From Echeneis naucrates (taxonomy: Eukaryota > Chordata > Actinopteri > Carangiformes > Echeneidae), in NCBI RefSeq assembly GCF_900963305.1, contig NC_042515.1, positions 10,599,623 through 10,663,622 on the forward strand: DNA of 64,000 bases, given 5' to 3'. Shown here piece after piece: positions 1 to 10,200 of the stretch (its first letter is position 1; each line of letters opens with the position of its first letter). The position numbers and the translations under genes are program-made. The notes under the pieces are model-generated. The model did not search any database, was not told the DNA's origin, and saw nothing but the letters and a program-made list of their open reading frames with translations.

Positions 1-741
1 CAGTTTCTCTTGCAAAGAGATTGGTGGGATTGGTGCAGGTAACAGTGCAGAGCCTCCACCTAGAAAGAGGGGGAACCACCGTTTGTTGTATGAACATTTT
101 AAGGTAAATTTTTTGTAAAGAATATATATTATTAAATATAAGATATATTTACCTGAAATTAGAACAAGTAGCAAGTCTTCCTCTGTCAGTTCACTTGCTA
201 GCTGTTTGATTACTTCAGCTGCTTTCTGGGCATCAGAATCAGGCAAGTTGTGTTTGGCTCCCTCCATAACTTTGATGCAACTGTTTTCTTTTAACAAAAG
301 ATTGCTGTGATGGGAGTGACAAATTTTATTACACTTCTGTCTAATACTGTGAACTAATTGTTTACCGCTGAAGTTTTTCCCTTACTCTTTCCCATGCTGC
401 TGCAATGTCTGCTGAATTCCGTGTGGGACACTTATGACTCCTTTCACTAAGTGGTCCCCGATTATTCTCTCTGCCTCAGCAGCCATTCCCAGCACAGCTT
501 TTCCAAAGCCTACCAAGTGCAGGTTGTGTTTGAGTGCAAATCTTTGACCATTGATAATGACTGAGTCTTCTTTGCACTCTATACTCTGCCGGACCACAGT
601 GTCTGGCTGAACAGCCTCCACTGCAGCTGCAAACACTTCACGTGCCCGTGAGTCCATTGACATTTTGCACAACCTTGGATTTTTGCTACCCACAAGGGCC
701 AGAAAAGGCTGAAGCCGGAACAAGGAGAGAACACGTGCCAT
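1..741 (-). CDS. glyctk: Glycerate kinase, 5' part of gene (runs off the left edge)
   Basis: This is D-glycerate 2-kinase, which phosphorylates D-glycerate in serine and fructose breakdown. Three coding exons are visible on the minus strand: 741-386, 304-153 and 59-1. They give 189 in-frame codons, and the rest lies outside the window. Residues 78-87 read GFGKAVLGMA, and codons 166-180 span LISGGGSALLPAP across the second intron; both blocks are hallmarks of the GLYCTK/MOFRL family. The N-terminus (MARVLSLFRLQPF) is basic and hydrophobic, which suggests a mitochondrial presequence, as in the human protein. ATG 741 is chosen because it aligns with the human start. An upstream in-frame exon at 2447-2385 could extend it. 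The gene is head to head with wdr82, as in human. Identification is firm; the exact N-terminus is not. Confidence 0.93.
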
Positions 742-2384
742 GGACAGTTCACTGGGACTGAGCTGAAATTTCCTAAGGAACAAAAAAATAAAATTAAATA
801 AAAAAATCAGGGGGTATAAGGACAGGTAGCATGAATGAATACATATAATTTGAAATAGACCACACATTAAGAATTTAGCTTGAAATGATGAGAGGGAAGG
901 TAAAATATTCTGCAGTTACTCAGTTATTTTATTGGCAAAGGGCCACCTTTACAGCTTATTCAATTATTCATTATCATTCACTCTAACCTCTGAAGAATCC
1001 TTATATTATTGTTCTACTAACTGACAGCATGGACTAAAATTCAATATGTTATGGTATTTGTCATCTGATGATGGTGTGGTGATTACTGTAAAGAAATTAA
1101 TTTGTATGAAGGTAATATACTGGTCCAACATCACCGACTAGCAAACTGCACAAACAGCAGTCTGAAGTTTAAAATGAAAGCAATCATTGAATAAAATGAA
1201 ACATGCAACAGCCAATATGAGGAATGCAGCCCCAAAACATTTTTTCTTCCGCCAAAAGTGATCTATATTTAAATAATGATGAACAGAATAAATTCTTTAG
1301 TCATTACAATGATTGATAGCTCACATGCTGCCCACAAAAAAAAAATCCTATTTTAAATCCAAATCTTGCTTATATAATCATAGGCCAGTTAACGCATTTC
1401 CCACATAATTGTGCTTTTGAAGACTCATGCAGCTGCCTACCTGTGAAAATTGTAATAGGATATAAAGCCTGTTGATTTCAGTTGAAGTCTTTTGTGTGCT
1501 GCTGCTCAGCAGTGCGCCAGCAAAAAATCCGACAGGAGTTGTGTACCCTGTGTGTAATCATTGACTTGAACAGACATTAGGACATGTCAGAGCTCTGGCC
1601 ATCAAGCTGTGCACTGTTTCTTTTATACAATATTTTTTCAACAATCAAGGTGATAATAAAACGACAGCTGAGTGAAGCAGAAGCTAGTTCAGTGCTAGTA
1701 TAAGATTGAACATGGTGTGGAAATTCACGTGCACGGTATCCAACAGATTTTGGACCCACATTTGCTGAGACACCAGGTTGCAAAACCTAAACTCAGTGTA
1801 AACCAGGCTGAAGCTGGTTTAAACTGAAATCATGTAAATGCTGACTGTAGGTCTTAGTACTGTGATTACATCTACACTCATCCTGCTTGTAAACCAGACA
1901 TAGTCAATGAGTCATGAGGCATTTTCCATGTTTATGACAGCTGAAAGTCAGAACATGTAGACGTGTCAGGTAGTATACATTTAAGCAATAGCAAATAAAT
2001 GAAAGTAATATACACATTACAATTTTATTCTTATTTTTCTGTCATAAGAGATTGCTTCAAAGCAAAATCTAAAGTAACTTCTCATTTAAGGATAAATAAA
2101 CCAATAACATTATCATGGAGACTAACTCATTGATTGTTCAATCAAAAGAAAATGTATGAATATAATCTAACCGTTTCATTCTTTTTAACTTTTGTGTTTA
2201 CGGGAGTTAATCGGTCAAGACATTTTCATTTTTTATTTTTTAGATGACACGAATCTGACCTTTCAACCCGAACTTTACGTCACCATGGTTACCGTCGACA
2301 TCTTACACAACCTCTGAAAGGACTCCTCCTCCTGACAGTAAAACACAGAAAATTTAAATTAAAAAAAAAAAACATATCTCGTAC
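742..2384 (-). other. Probable first intron of glyctk
   Basis: The stretch is AT-rich and I see no gene in it. Two tandem acceptors lie at its 3' end on the minus strand: AG before base 772, and a second AG 11 nt further, after TTTCAG. The second keeps the reading frame from the candidate exon at 2447-2385. Open frames here are short and not protein-like. Confidence 0.5.
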
Positions 2385-2447
2385 CAGAGACACTAGCGAG
2401 GACACCACTGCCGTTGTTCTTGTCTTCTGCACACTTCTGGCGGCCAT
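2385..2447 (-). other. Candidate upstream first exon of glyctk
   Basis: On the minus strand an ATG at 2447 opens 21 codons beginning MAARSVQKTR and ends at a donor (CTG|GTACGAG). Joined to the downstream acceptor after TTTCAG, it reads in frame through LSPSELS into the glyctk start MARVLS. Joined to the acceptor 11 nt earlier, it stops after eight codons and acts as an upstream ORF. It may therefore be a coding first exon or a 5' UTR exon. The start lies in a YY1-like element (CGGCCATTTTGG on the plus strand, 2441-2452). Confidence 0.4.
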
Positions 2448-2835
2448 TTTGGTAAAACCTAGAAGGTGTGAGCAGGCAGGACAACAGCGCGACCTGCTAA
2501 ATGTTGTTTGGCTAATCATCGCCTCGGCCGTTTGGTCACGCGCAACTGTCGCGATAACTGCACGTCATAACGCCTGGTTTCGAACCAGTGCGCGTGTCAG
2601 GTGATGATGAAAATGCGCGTCACCGATATGTCGAAGGCGGTGCTTTTCCCTCCCGTGGATCAGAGGTACCTCAGGCGGGCTTTCGTCGCTGTTTTTGAAT
2701 CGTACGACTGCTAAATTAACTCTAAGCGTCTCCACAGTGCATAGATCACACGAAACGCAAACAAGTGTTGTTTGTTGGGCGTTTTTAGAGTGTAAAACGA
2801 GGGCCCGCTCCCCCCTCAGAGACCGATAGGCCATC
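2441..2835. promoter_or_regulatory. Shared bidirectional promoter of glyctk and wdr82
   Basis: The two genes start in opposite directions within about 400 bp. The interval is relatively CpG-rich compared with its flanks. It holds a YY1-like motif at 2441-2452 and several GCGCGTCAC/GTCACGCG words. I see no TATA box. Divergent GLYCTK/WDR82 promoters are also the arrangement in mammals. Transcription start sites cannot be placed exactly. Confidence 0.6.
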
Positions 2836-5800
2836 ATGAAGCTGACGGACAATGTGCTGCGGAGCTTCAGGGTTGCTAAGGTCTTCCGAGAAAACTCTGA
2901 CAAAATTAACTGCTTCGACTTCAGTTCAAACGGAGAAACCATCATTTCCAGCAGTGACGACGACTCTTTGGTCCTGTACGACTGCCAGGAGGGAAAGTAA
3001 GAGTCCGTTTGGTCAATTCACCTGTGTTGTTTTTGTCGTTAGCTGTCCGATGTGCTAGCTAGCGCGGCCTGCTGCGGCCAGCGGCGATCGTGTAAAACGT
3101 GAGATGTCTGTATTCCTGCAGTTTGAAAACAACTACAGACTCGATCCTGTCAGTTTGTGTGTGTGTCTAAGCTCACGTGCTAGTAAGTAACATGATATGT
3201 GTTCATCATATTATCGGAAGTACATCTCGATCTGTTGAAACGGCTGTGTAATTGAACAGGTCTACAGATCTTAGTCGCTACTTTGCATGAGTGAGTTTGT
3301 TAGAAATAGCAAAAAGCAGGCTCACATTAGCATGTGAATACCTAGACAATTTAAATCTGTCAGCGATTGTTGTTAAATTAAAAGGCAAACAAATAGAGCT
3401 GAAAAGAGCCACCGTGAATAATCGATGTAGTCATTTGCCATTTTACCTTTTTTTTCTAGTCATATGTGATTGTGTACAGAATATTTTGGGTGTTTGTCTC
3501 TTTATTAAATGAGACAAGCAATTTGAATGCATCATCTCGGCCATTGGAAATTATGATGCATCTTTTAAGTATACTGTCATTAGTCAAAGTGGTTAATGCA
3601 GAAATAACCTACAGAATGACTGCGAATGGAAATCGATATTAGTTATATTGTTTTCTCTGAAACTGAAAGGCTACCAAAGATGTAAAGTATACATGAGCCA
3701 CCTTCTCAAGTGTGAGCGTGTTTATTTAAAGGTGAAGTCAAAACAGATCTTTATGTTTGATTAATACGCCCCTTCACCCTTTTTCTTTTTCGCACTGCAG
3801 ACCCAAGAGGACTCTCTACAGTAAAAAGTATGGAGTGGATCTGATCAGGTACACACATGCTGCAAACACTGTGGTCTACAGTTCCAACAAAATTGACGGT
3901 ATGTTTATGAATTAATACTTGTTAGTTCATTTTATTTGGTAAAGGGAATTTGTATACTGTGTTTTGTATATATTGGACAGTTGAATTGCTAAGACTTTTA
4001 AATTGTATTGTTATATAGATTAATCAAAATTCCAAGAATGCCATTTGAATGCATCAATTGCATCAGCATTTAGATTTGTTTTTCTGGTAGCGCTGTGGAG
4101 ATTAGTCCTGTGTAAAGGGTGCAATTTCTCTGCAGGAAGCTGCTGGATTACAGAGGCCTCTCTGCTCGCTTTGGTCTGAGGTAGTTGTTTGTACAGTTTG
4201 AGGGTCTGTGATTCTGCCCCATACAGGAGCTAACTGTACAAGTGACTGCCTTGCCCACGGTTGAGTCTACTCATCACACCTGCCTGTAATCAGACAAATG
4301 CTTAAAAATGCCTGCTTGGTTCTGTTTTCCGCTCACTATGTCTACTGTATGACACCACAGTTTCTTCTGTATTGTTGATGGTGTTGTTCTTTTCCTTAAG
4401 ATACTATTCGGTATCTGTCCCTTCATGACAACAAATACATCCGCTACTTCCCTGGGCATAACAAAAGGTAAGGACTGGATTTATGCTGGCTTGTCTTTTG
4501 TTTATTATCTAACTCGGGTTTGCTGTACTGTATAAAGTTGGAAGGTTTTATCTCATGTTAATACTTGTCTTTTGTGATCAGAGTGACATCTCTCTCGATG
4601 TCTCCTGTGGACGACACATTTATTTCTGGCTCATTAGATAAAACTATAAGACTATGGGATCTCCGGTCACCTAACTGCCAAGTAAGTATTTTCCCTTGTA
4701 ATGTGATAAACACTGGCATTGCTGTAATATGAAATTATGAAAAGAGGGACACGGTTAATACTGACCACATGTTGTCATCTGTCACCTTACAGGGCCTGAT
4801 GCACCTTCAGGGAAAGCCAGTGTGCTCCTTTGATCCAGAGGGTCTCATTTTTGCTGCAGGAATAAATTCAGAGATGGTTAAACTCTATGATCTGCGATCA
4901 TTTGACAAGGCAAGAACAGCTTGTGTGTCTGAATTTAAAAAAACAAAAACAGCTCCACTTTAATGGAAGTAAAAGTCATCATCATTCTTGCCAACAGGGT
5001 CCCTTTGCAACATTCAAGCTCCAGTATGATCGGACATGCGAGTGGACAGGACTCAAGTTCAGCAATGACGGAAAGCTTATTCTTCTTTCTACTAATGGTG
5101 GTGCTCTTCGCATCTTAGATGCTTTTAAGGGTGCTGTGCTACATTCCTTTGGGGTAAAAAGCAACATGTCTTTATGCGCAATACATTCAAAGATAGGCTA
5201 CTGAAAGATAAAACATAGTGGCATACTTGTATCATATATCACATATCAAAAGCAGTCAAAAAACACATCTTGACAAAAACAATTTGACAAATCCAAAAAG
5301 GGAAGCTGTTTCTGGGTCTCACTCATATTTTGTAAGAGTGAAAAGAATCTGAGTTTCCACTAAATAAGCTTTTCATATAAATCCTGTATATATACAGATG
5401 TTCACTGGTGTATCACTATTTTTCACAAAATAATTGTTCGATGCCGCTGTCCATTCACCCGCAGGGCTACAACAACAGTAAAGGTGTAACACTGGAAGCA
5501 TCATTCACTCCTGACTCCCAGTTTGTGATGATTGGTAAGTTAAGCTTCCCATTTCTCTCATGTCTCCTTGTTTAGAAACATGCTAGACATAACAGGAATA
5601 GTTAGAACTCAAAAGGTGGTTCTAAATTTGAAAGACAAATATAAATATACACAGAGAAATAAATAATGTGCTTAGTGCTATGTCACATCTATCTATTAAT
5701 TATCCACAGAAGGACAATTAAAGGTATTCATACTTGGAAAAAAAAATGTCAGACTTAGCATTCATATAACAATGCTGGGCCTGTTTTCATCAAATGTTTT

Positions 5801-6195
5801 TATTGTCCGTATATCTCAGGCTCTGAGGATGGAAAGATACACGTGTGGAATGCAGAAAGCGGCATGAAGGTGGCTCTATTAGATGGAAAGCATACAGGAC
5901 CAATTACCTGCCTGCAGTTTAACCCCAAGTTCATGACGTTTGCAAGTGCCTGCTCCAACATGGTGAGTAGGGAGAACCAGCATGGACAAAAGGGGTTGAT
6001 TCACAAAGATTGCTTTTTAAGTGTTTTGGGAACATTAAGTTAGCCAGGTTCCCCCAAAGTTTTATTGTTGTTAGTCTCTGGTGGAACCATAGGTTGTGTT
6101 GAAGTTTTTTTTGTGGAGTTTTATTTTTGGCTGACTTAAACCTTAAACGCATTTTGATCTTTCAGGCATTCTGGCTTCCAACCATTGATGACTGA
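2836..6195 (+). CDS. wdr82: WD repeat-containing protein 82 (Swd2 homologue)
   Basis: WDR82 is the beta-propeller subunit of SETD1A/B H3K4 methyltransferase complexes and of the PNUTS-PP1 (PTW/PP1) phosphatase complex. It binds the Ser5-phosphorylated Pol II tail in the nucleus. Nine exons: 2836-2996, 3801-3898, 4401-4467, 4582-4681, 4793-4909, 4998-5153, 5465-5534, 5820-5962 and 6166-6195. They total 942 nt and give 313 aa, the same length as human. The protein starts [15 protein letters not shown] and ends [11 protein letters not shown] signatures include TIRLWDLR and [10 protein letters not shown]. Intron 5 begins GCAAGA (a GC-AG intron). Intron 2 carries a let-7 hairpin. AATAAA at 6625-6630 is the likely poly(A) signal. 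Confidence 0.97.
4173..4257 (+). ncRNA. let-7: let-7 family microRNA precursor in wdr82 intron 2
   Basis: The mature 5p arm lies at 4177-4198. It has the let-7 seed GAGGTAG and ends TTTGTACAGTT. It differs from human let-7g at one position (T in place of A at base 10). The loop contains TTTGAGGGTCTGTGAT, close to the human let-7g loop. The 3p arm starts near 4234 (CTGTACAAGTGACTGCC) and pairs with the 5p arm over nearly its whole length. Human let-7g lies in the same host intron, so this is its orthologue. From memory the mature sequence equals the zebrafish one named let-7j; the name needs a miRBase check. It is probably co-transcribed with wdr82. Confidence 0.96.
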
Positions 6196-7257
6196 TTACT
6201 GATCACAGTAAAGTGAAAGCACAACTCTTGTTGAAGGCCAAATTCGAAGTGACCAGCAGGGGTCAGCACAACCAGCTCTATGTGAACAAGGGGACTTTTG
6301 GCAAATTGAAACAGTCGGATTGTAAATAAGTACTTTTCAGAAAGAGGTCTTTTCTCTATTGTCCTTTTTATATTTGTATTTAACATTAAATTTTTTCTTT
6401 GTAAATTCCGATGACTGTGTTGTTTAGTATGTGTCTACACTTGAAATGAAATGGCAGCTGGTGACAAATTTGTTATATTCATGCATTTAGTGTCTTTCAT
6501 GAAGCAGTAAGTCTCAGCACTTGTGTGACTTTTAATTTGAGCAGGTTTTTTGTGAGTTTATTCTGGGTTTTACTCTCAACACCCATACTGTGTTGGGTAA
6601 ATTTAGGTGTAGACTTGCAAAGTTAATAAAAAAAATAAAATAAATTGCCAAATTGATACTAGATAGAAATCTTTTTAGATCTAATTGAACTTCAAACAAA
6701 AAATGGAACTAAATCATTGATAAGTAATCAACAGCAAAGTGTTGGTGTCTTCAACATTACGAAACTTAATCAAAATCACAAGAAAATTTGTTTAAATTTG
6801 TCAAAATGTAGAGTTCTTGTTCAATGTAGCAGACTAAAGTTGGGTCAGAAATTAGTTACGTTTGCTGGGTCACACTCCTCTACTGCAGGTTTCACAGATC
6901 ATCACCCAGGACTGGACATTCAGTCAGTTTGAGCTAAATTTGGGAGAGAGGTGATCAGGTTCCCTTGCTGTGCACATGATACTGTCCTGTCCTAGTTCAT
7001 GGGACGATGTCCCTTCTCACACTGTCACACTCTCACCGAGTTGAGACCCTCAGCAAGTCCCTTCTCCAGCAATCAGAACAGAACTTAGTTCACAATATTT
7101 TAGCGTCAGGATCTTTTTACTGTTGGAATCCAGGGCCTCTTGACTGGACTGAATATTTGGGTCTGGTACGGTGGAGCTCCAGTCGTATCTGTAGCCTCTT
7201 TGTCTCTCAACGTCCCTGCTACAGCGCCTGGCAGGAGGAAGAGACTGCTGAGCCACC
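6196..7257. other. wdr82 3' UTR and spacer to twf2
   Basis: The wdr82 3' UTR runs to about 6640 (ATTAAA near 6386, AATAAA 6625-6630). The rest is the short upstream region and presumed 5' UTR of twf2. No further gene was seen. Confidence 0.6.
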
Positions 7258-10200
7258 ATGTTTCTTGCGCTCGTGGTGACACCAGAGCTGAGAGAGTTCC
7301 TGGCCAGAGCAAGAGGTGGAGCAGTGCGCCTCATCAAGGTGCAAATCCAAGACGGTGAGTGACGCAGCGGTAAAGACAAGAATGAGAAGAGCAGACTGAG
7401 TGGGATTAGATGTGAACTTGAAACCAGCCAGAACACTGATTTTGTTTATTGTTGGTTTTATGGATTTTAAAGAGCTTTACGTTTAATGGTCTACTTTTCC
7501 CCAAGTAAATCGATGGATTACTTTAAAATTACATATGGACTTAAATTGTTGTCCAGATATTCATACAAATATCCATCCTCTATTATAATAGTGGTTCCCG
7601 TAGTCCCATTATTTAACAATAACAGACAATAACACCATCTAATATCAGAATACAGTCCAAACCCCAGTTCACAAACAAAAAAGAAGAACCTCACAAACAA
7701 AGTAAAAAAGATAGAAATGATGGACCAAATATCTAGAAAGTTGTTGACCTCTTTTTTTTCCCCACTGAGTGAAAGTGACTCTAGTTGGAAAAAAATTATA
7801 AACTACTGTGTCCAAGTCTCCAGAACAGTCGGTCTGCTGCTTTGTCACAACTTGGAAACCTGGTGGTTCCCAACCGGGAGCTCAGAACCATCAGAAGGGG
7901 CTCTGAGTTGATAAATGGGGGCAGGAAAATATAAACCAAAGATAGAGTTTTCTCTAGTGTTAGTTTTTTTATAAAATCTGCCAAATGAACAACAATAACA
8001 ATATTTTAACTGTATCCTAAAATGATATGATAGCTTTTGTGTATTGCACACAAAAAGTAATGAAGTAAAAAATATGTGATAGGAATAGCTACGTAACATA
8101 AATACAGAAAACATGACATGACAAACTGAACAACGGTGTGTTTTTTCCAGATGCCATCTTTTTCAGGATGAAAATATCAATTTGCAAATGTTTTTTGAGT
8201 CATGCCGTTAAGAGAGACATTTCTCATCCAGAGAAGAGTTTGATGAGTCCTTACAATTTTTGGGAAAACATGCTGAAATGTTTAGAACGTACAAGCACCT
8301 TGTGTGTTCTTTAAAATCTAAAAAACGAGTCACAAACTGGGCCTGTTTTCAATTGAATCGCAAAGATACAGCATTATTGACGTAGTTAAGCATTAAATGG
8401 CCCCGAGCCAAAAGACCTGGTTGGTAAAACACTGGCATGGACTATTTGACTGACCTCTAGGAAGAGCAAAGGCAGCAGCTGTTGTTTGGCTGTGTGAAAG
8501 CAGCCGTTCAGTGAGTCAGCTGAGGCGTTGATGTAAAAAATGGTCAGTGAGGCAATGGGTTTCCAGGTCGCTGATTATGGATGTGGGCTTATTTGTTCAC
8601 AATGTGTTTACGTTTTATTTTGGCGTCTGACCAGTGCCACGCTGTAATATGATTCATGACATACACACTTTAATGGATGAGGTCTGTCTGTCTTATTGCT
8701 CTTGTTTTTGGCGTCTTGTTGCCTGAAGAGACGGGGGAGTGAGATCATCCCACGGCAGCAGGGTGTCAGCTCTGTTTCACTTCCTTATGAAAGTACTTTG
8801 ATCTCCCTGAAGTGTCACTTTGCTATTTGGAGCGACATGTGACTGACATGGATTTTACCCAGTAACAGTTACGCTTGTTCCAATGTCAAAAGAGAAGCAA
8901 GACCATTCCAGACAATTTCGTCACCACTGTCTGAGTCTGACCAGTGGTTTGCTTTCAGCCATCTCCTCATAGTTGATGTTGAATGACTTTAGAGCTGCGT
9001 TCAAAACAAAGCAAGGACACACTACCTACAATTACTTCCAGATTAATACGGACACCGACACATAAAAACAGGGACGAGGAGAGAATGGCTGATGGAAAGT
9101 ATGTGTGGCCCAAACAGGAATGTGTTGCTGCTCAGAATAGCAACATGCCCCAAGAGACAGTCAGGAAATCCCCCCTGCACCCCACAAGGTCATCAGATTT
9201 TGTTTTTTATGCACATGTTTTGTGGTCTTGATTAAGTTACAGAGGTTTTGATTACGTCATTGCTGAACCAAGTCTTGTCAGGTCAGAAATGAACCTTGAA
9301 TTATTTTTAACTCAGTGGTGGGTCTTTGCTTTCCTGCAGCTCAGAACAAGACCTTCAGTGTAGGCTCTGAGTCTGACTGTACAGCACTGTGATGATGGCT
9401 GAACATAAAGCTGAAAGAATTAGTCAATGAGAGAAAATCAATTTGCAGATATTCTAATAATTAATGCTGATTTTCTCCTGAAGCCGCTGCCCAGTGACCT
9501 GCAACCAGATGAGCAGTTGTAGATGATTATGATGATATTATTCTGGTAATTAAGACTTTTTGTGTTTTACAGCCTTCTGAACATATTTTCTTTAGGTTTG
9601 GGAGTTTTAAGTGAGCCAAGTAAGACATCTGAGGAAGTCACCCGAGGCTTCAGGAAATGTTTAGGCCAATTTTATAGTTAGCTGCAGCACTAAACAACTG
9701 AAGTAAAAAAGAGATGTTGGATTTTTGAGACCATTGCAGGTAGCTATATTAAAGACAGAGGTCAACAGTACCGTTTGTCCTTCTATATCAGCATTAACAT
9801 GTAACATAAATGATATTTCATGATGTGAAGCCCTTAGAGTAAAGGCTATTAACATGTTCCAACTGAAGCCCAACTTGAAATGTCAAAAATGTTTGTGGCC
9901 CACATTTGAATCCATTGTGACCAAACTATCTGTTTTGATTCTCCAGTTTTTACCATGCATGTAATTTTGCAGTATGTAATCAAACAAGTGAATGTTTGCC
10001 ACTGCTGGTGACAACAAAACATTTCCTATAATTTTGTCATCACAATGAGTCATTCCGTTTTGAAATATTCTAAAGCAATATGTATATCTTTCTTTTTTGA
10101 TATAATATCAACATACATGCTGTAGGAATAGATGTATTAAAATCAAGACCTTAAAATAACTCTAACTTGTCTAACTTGTCTGTAGACTTCATTGTGAGTG

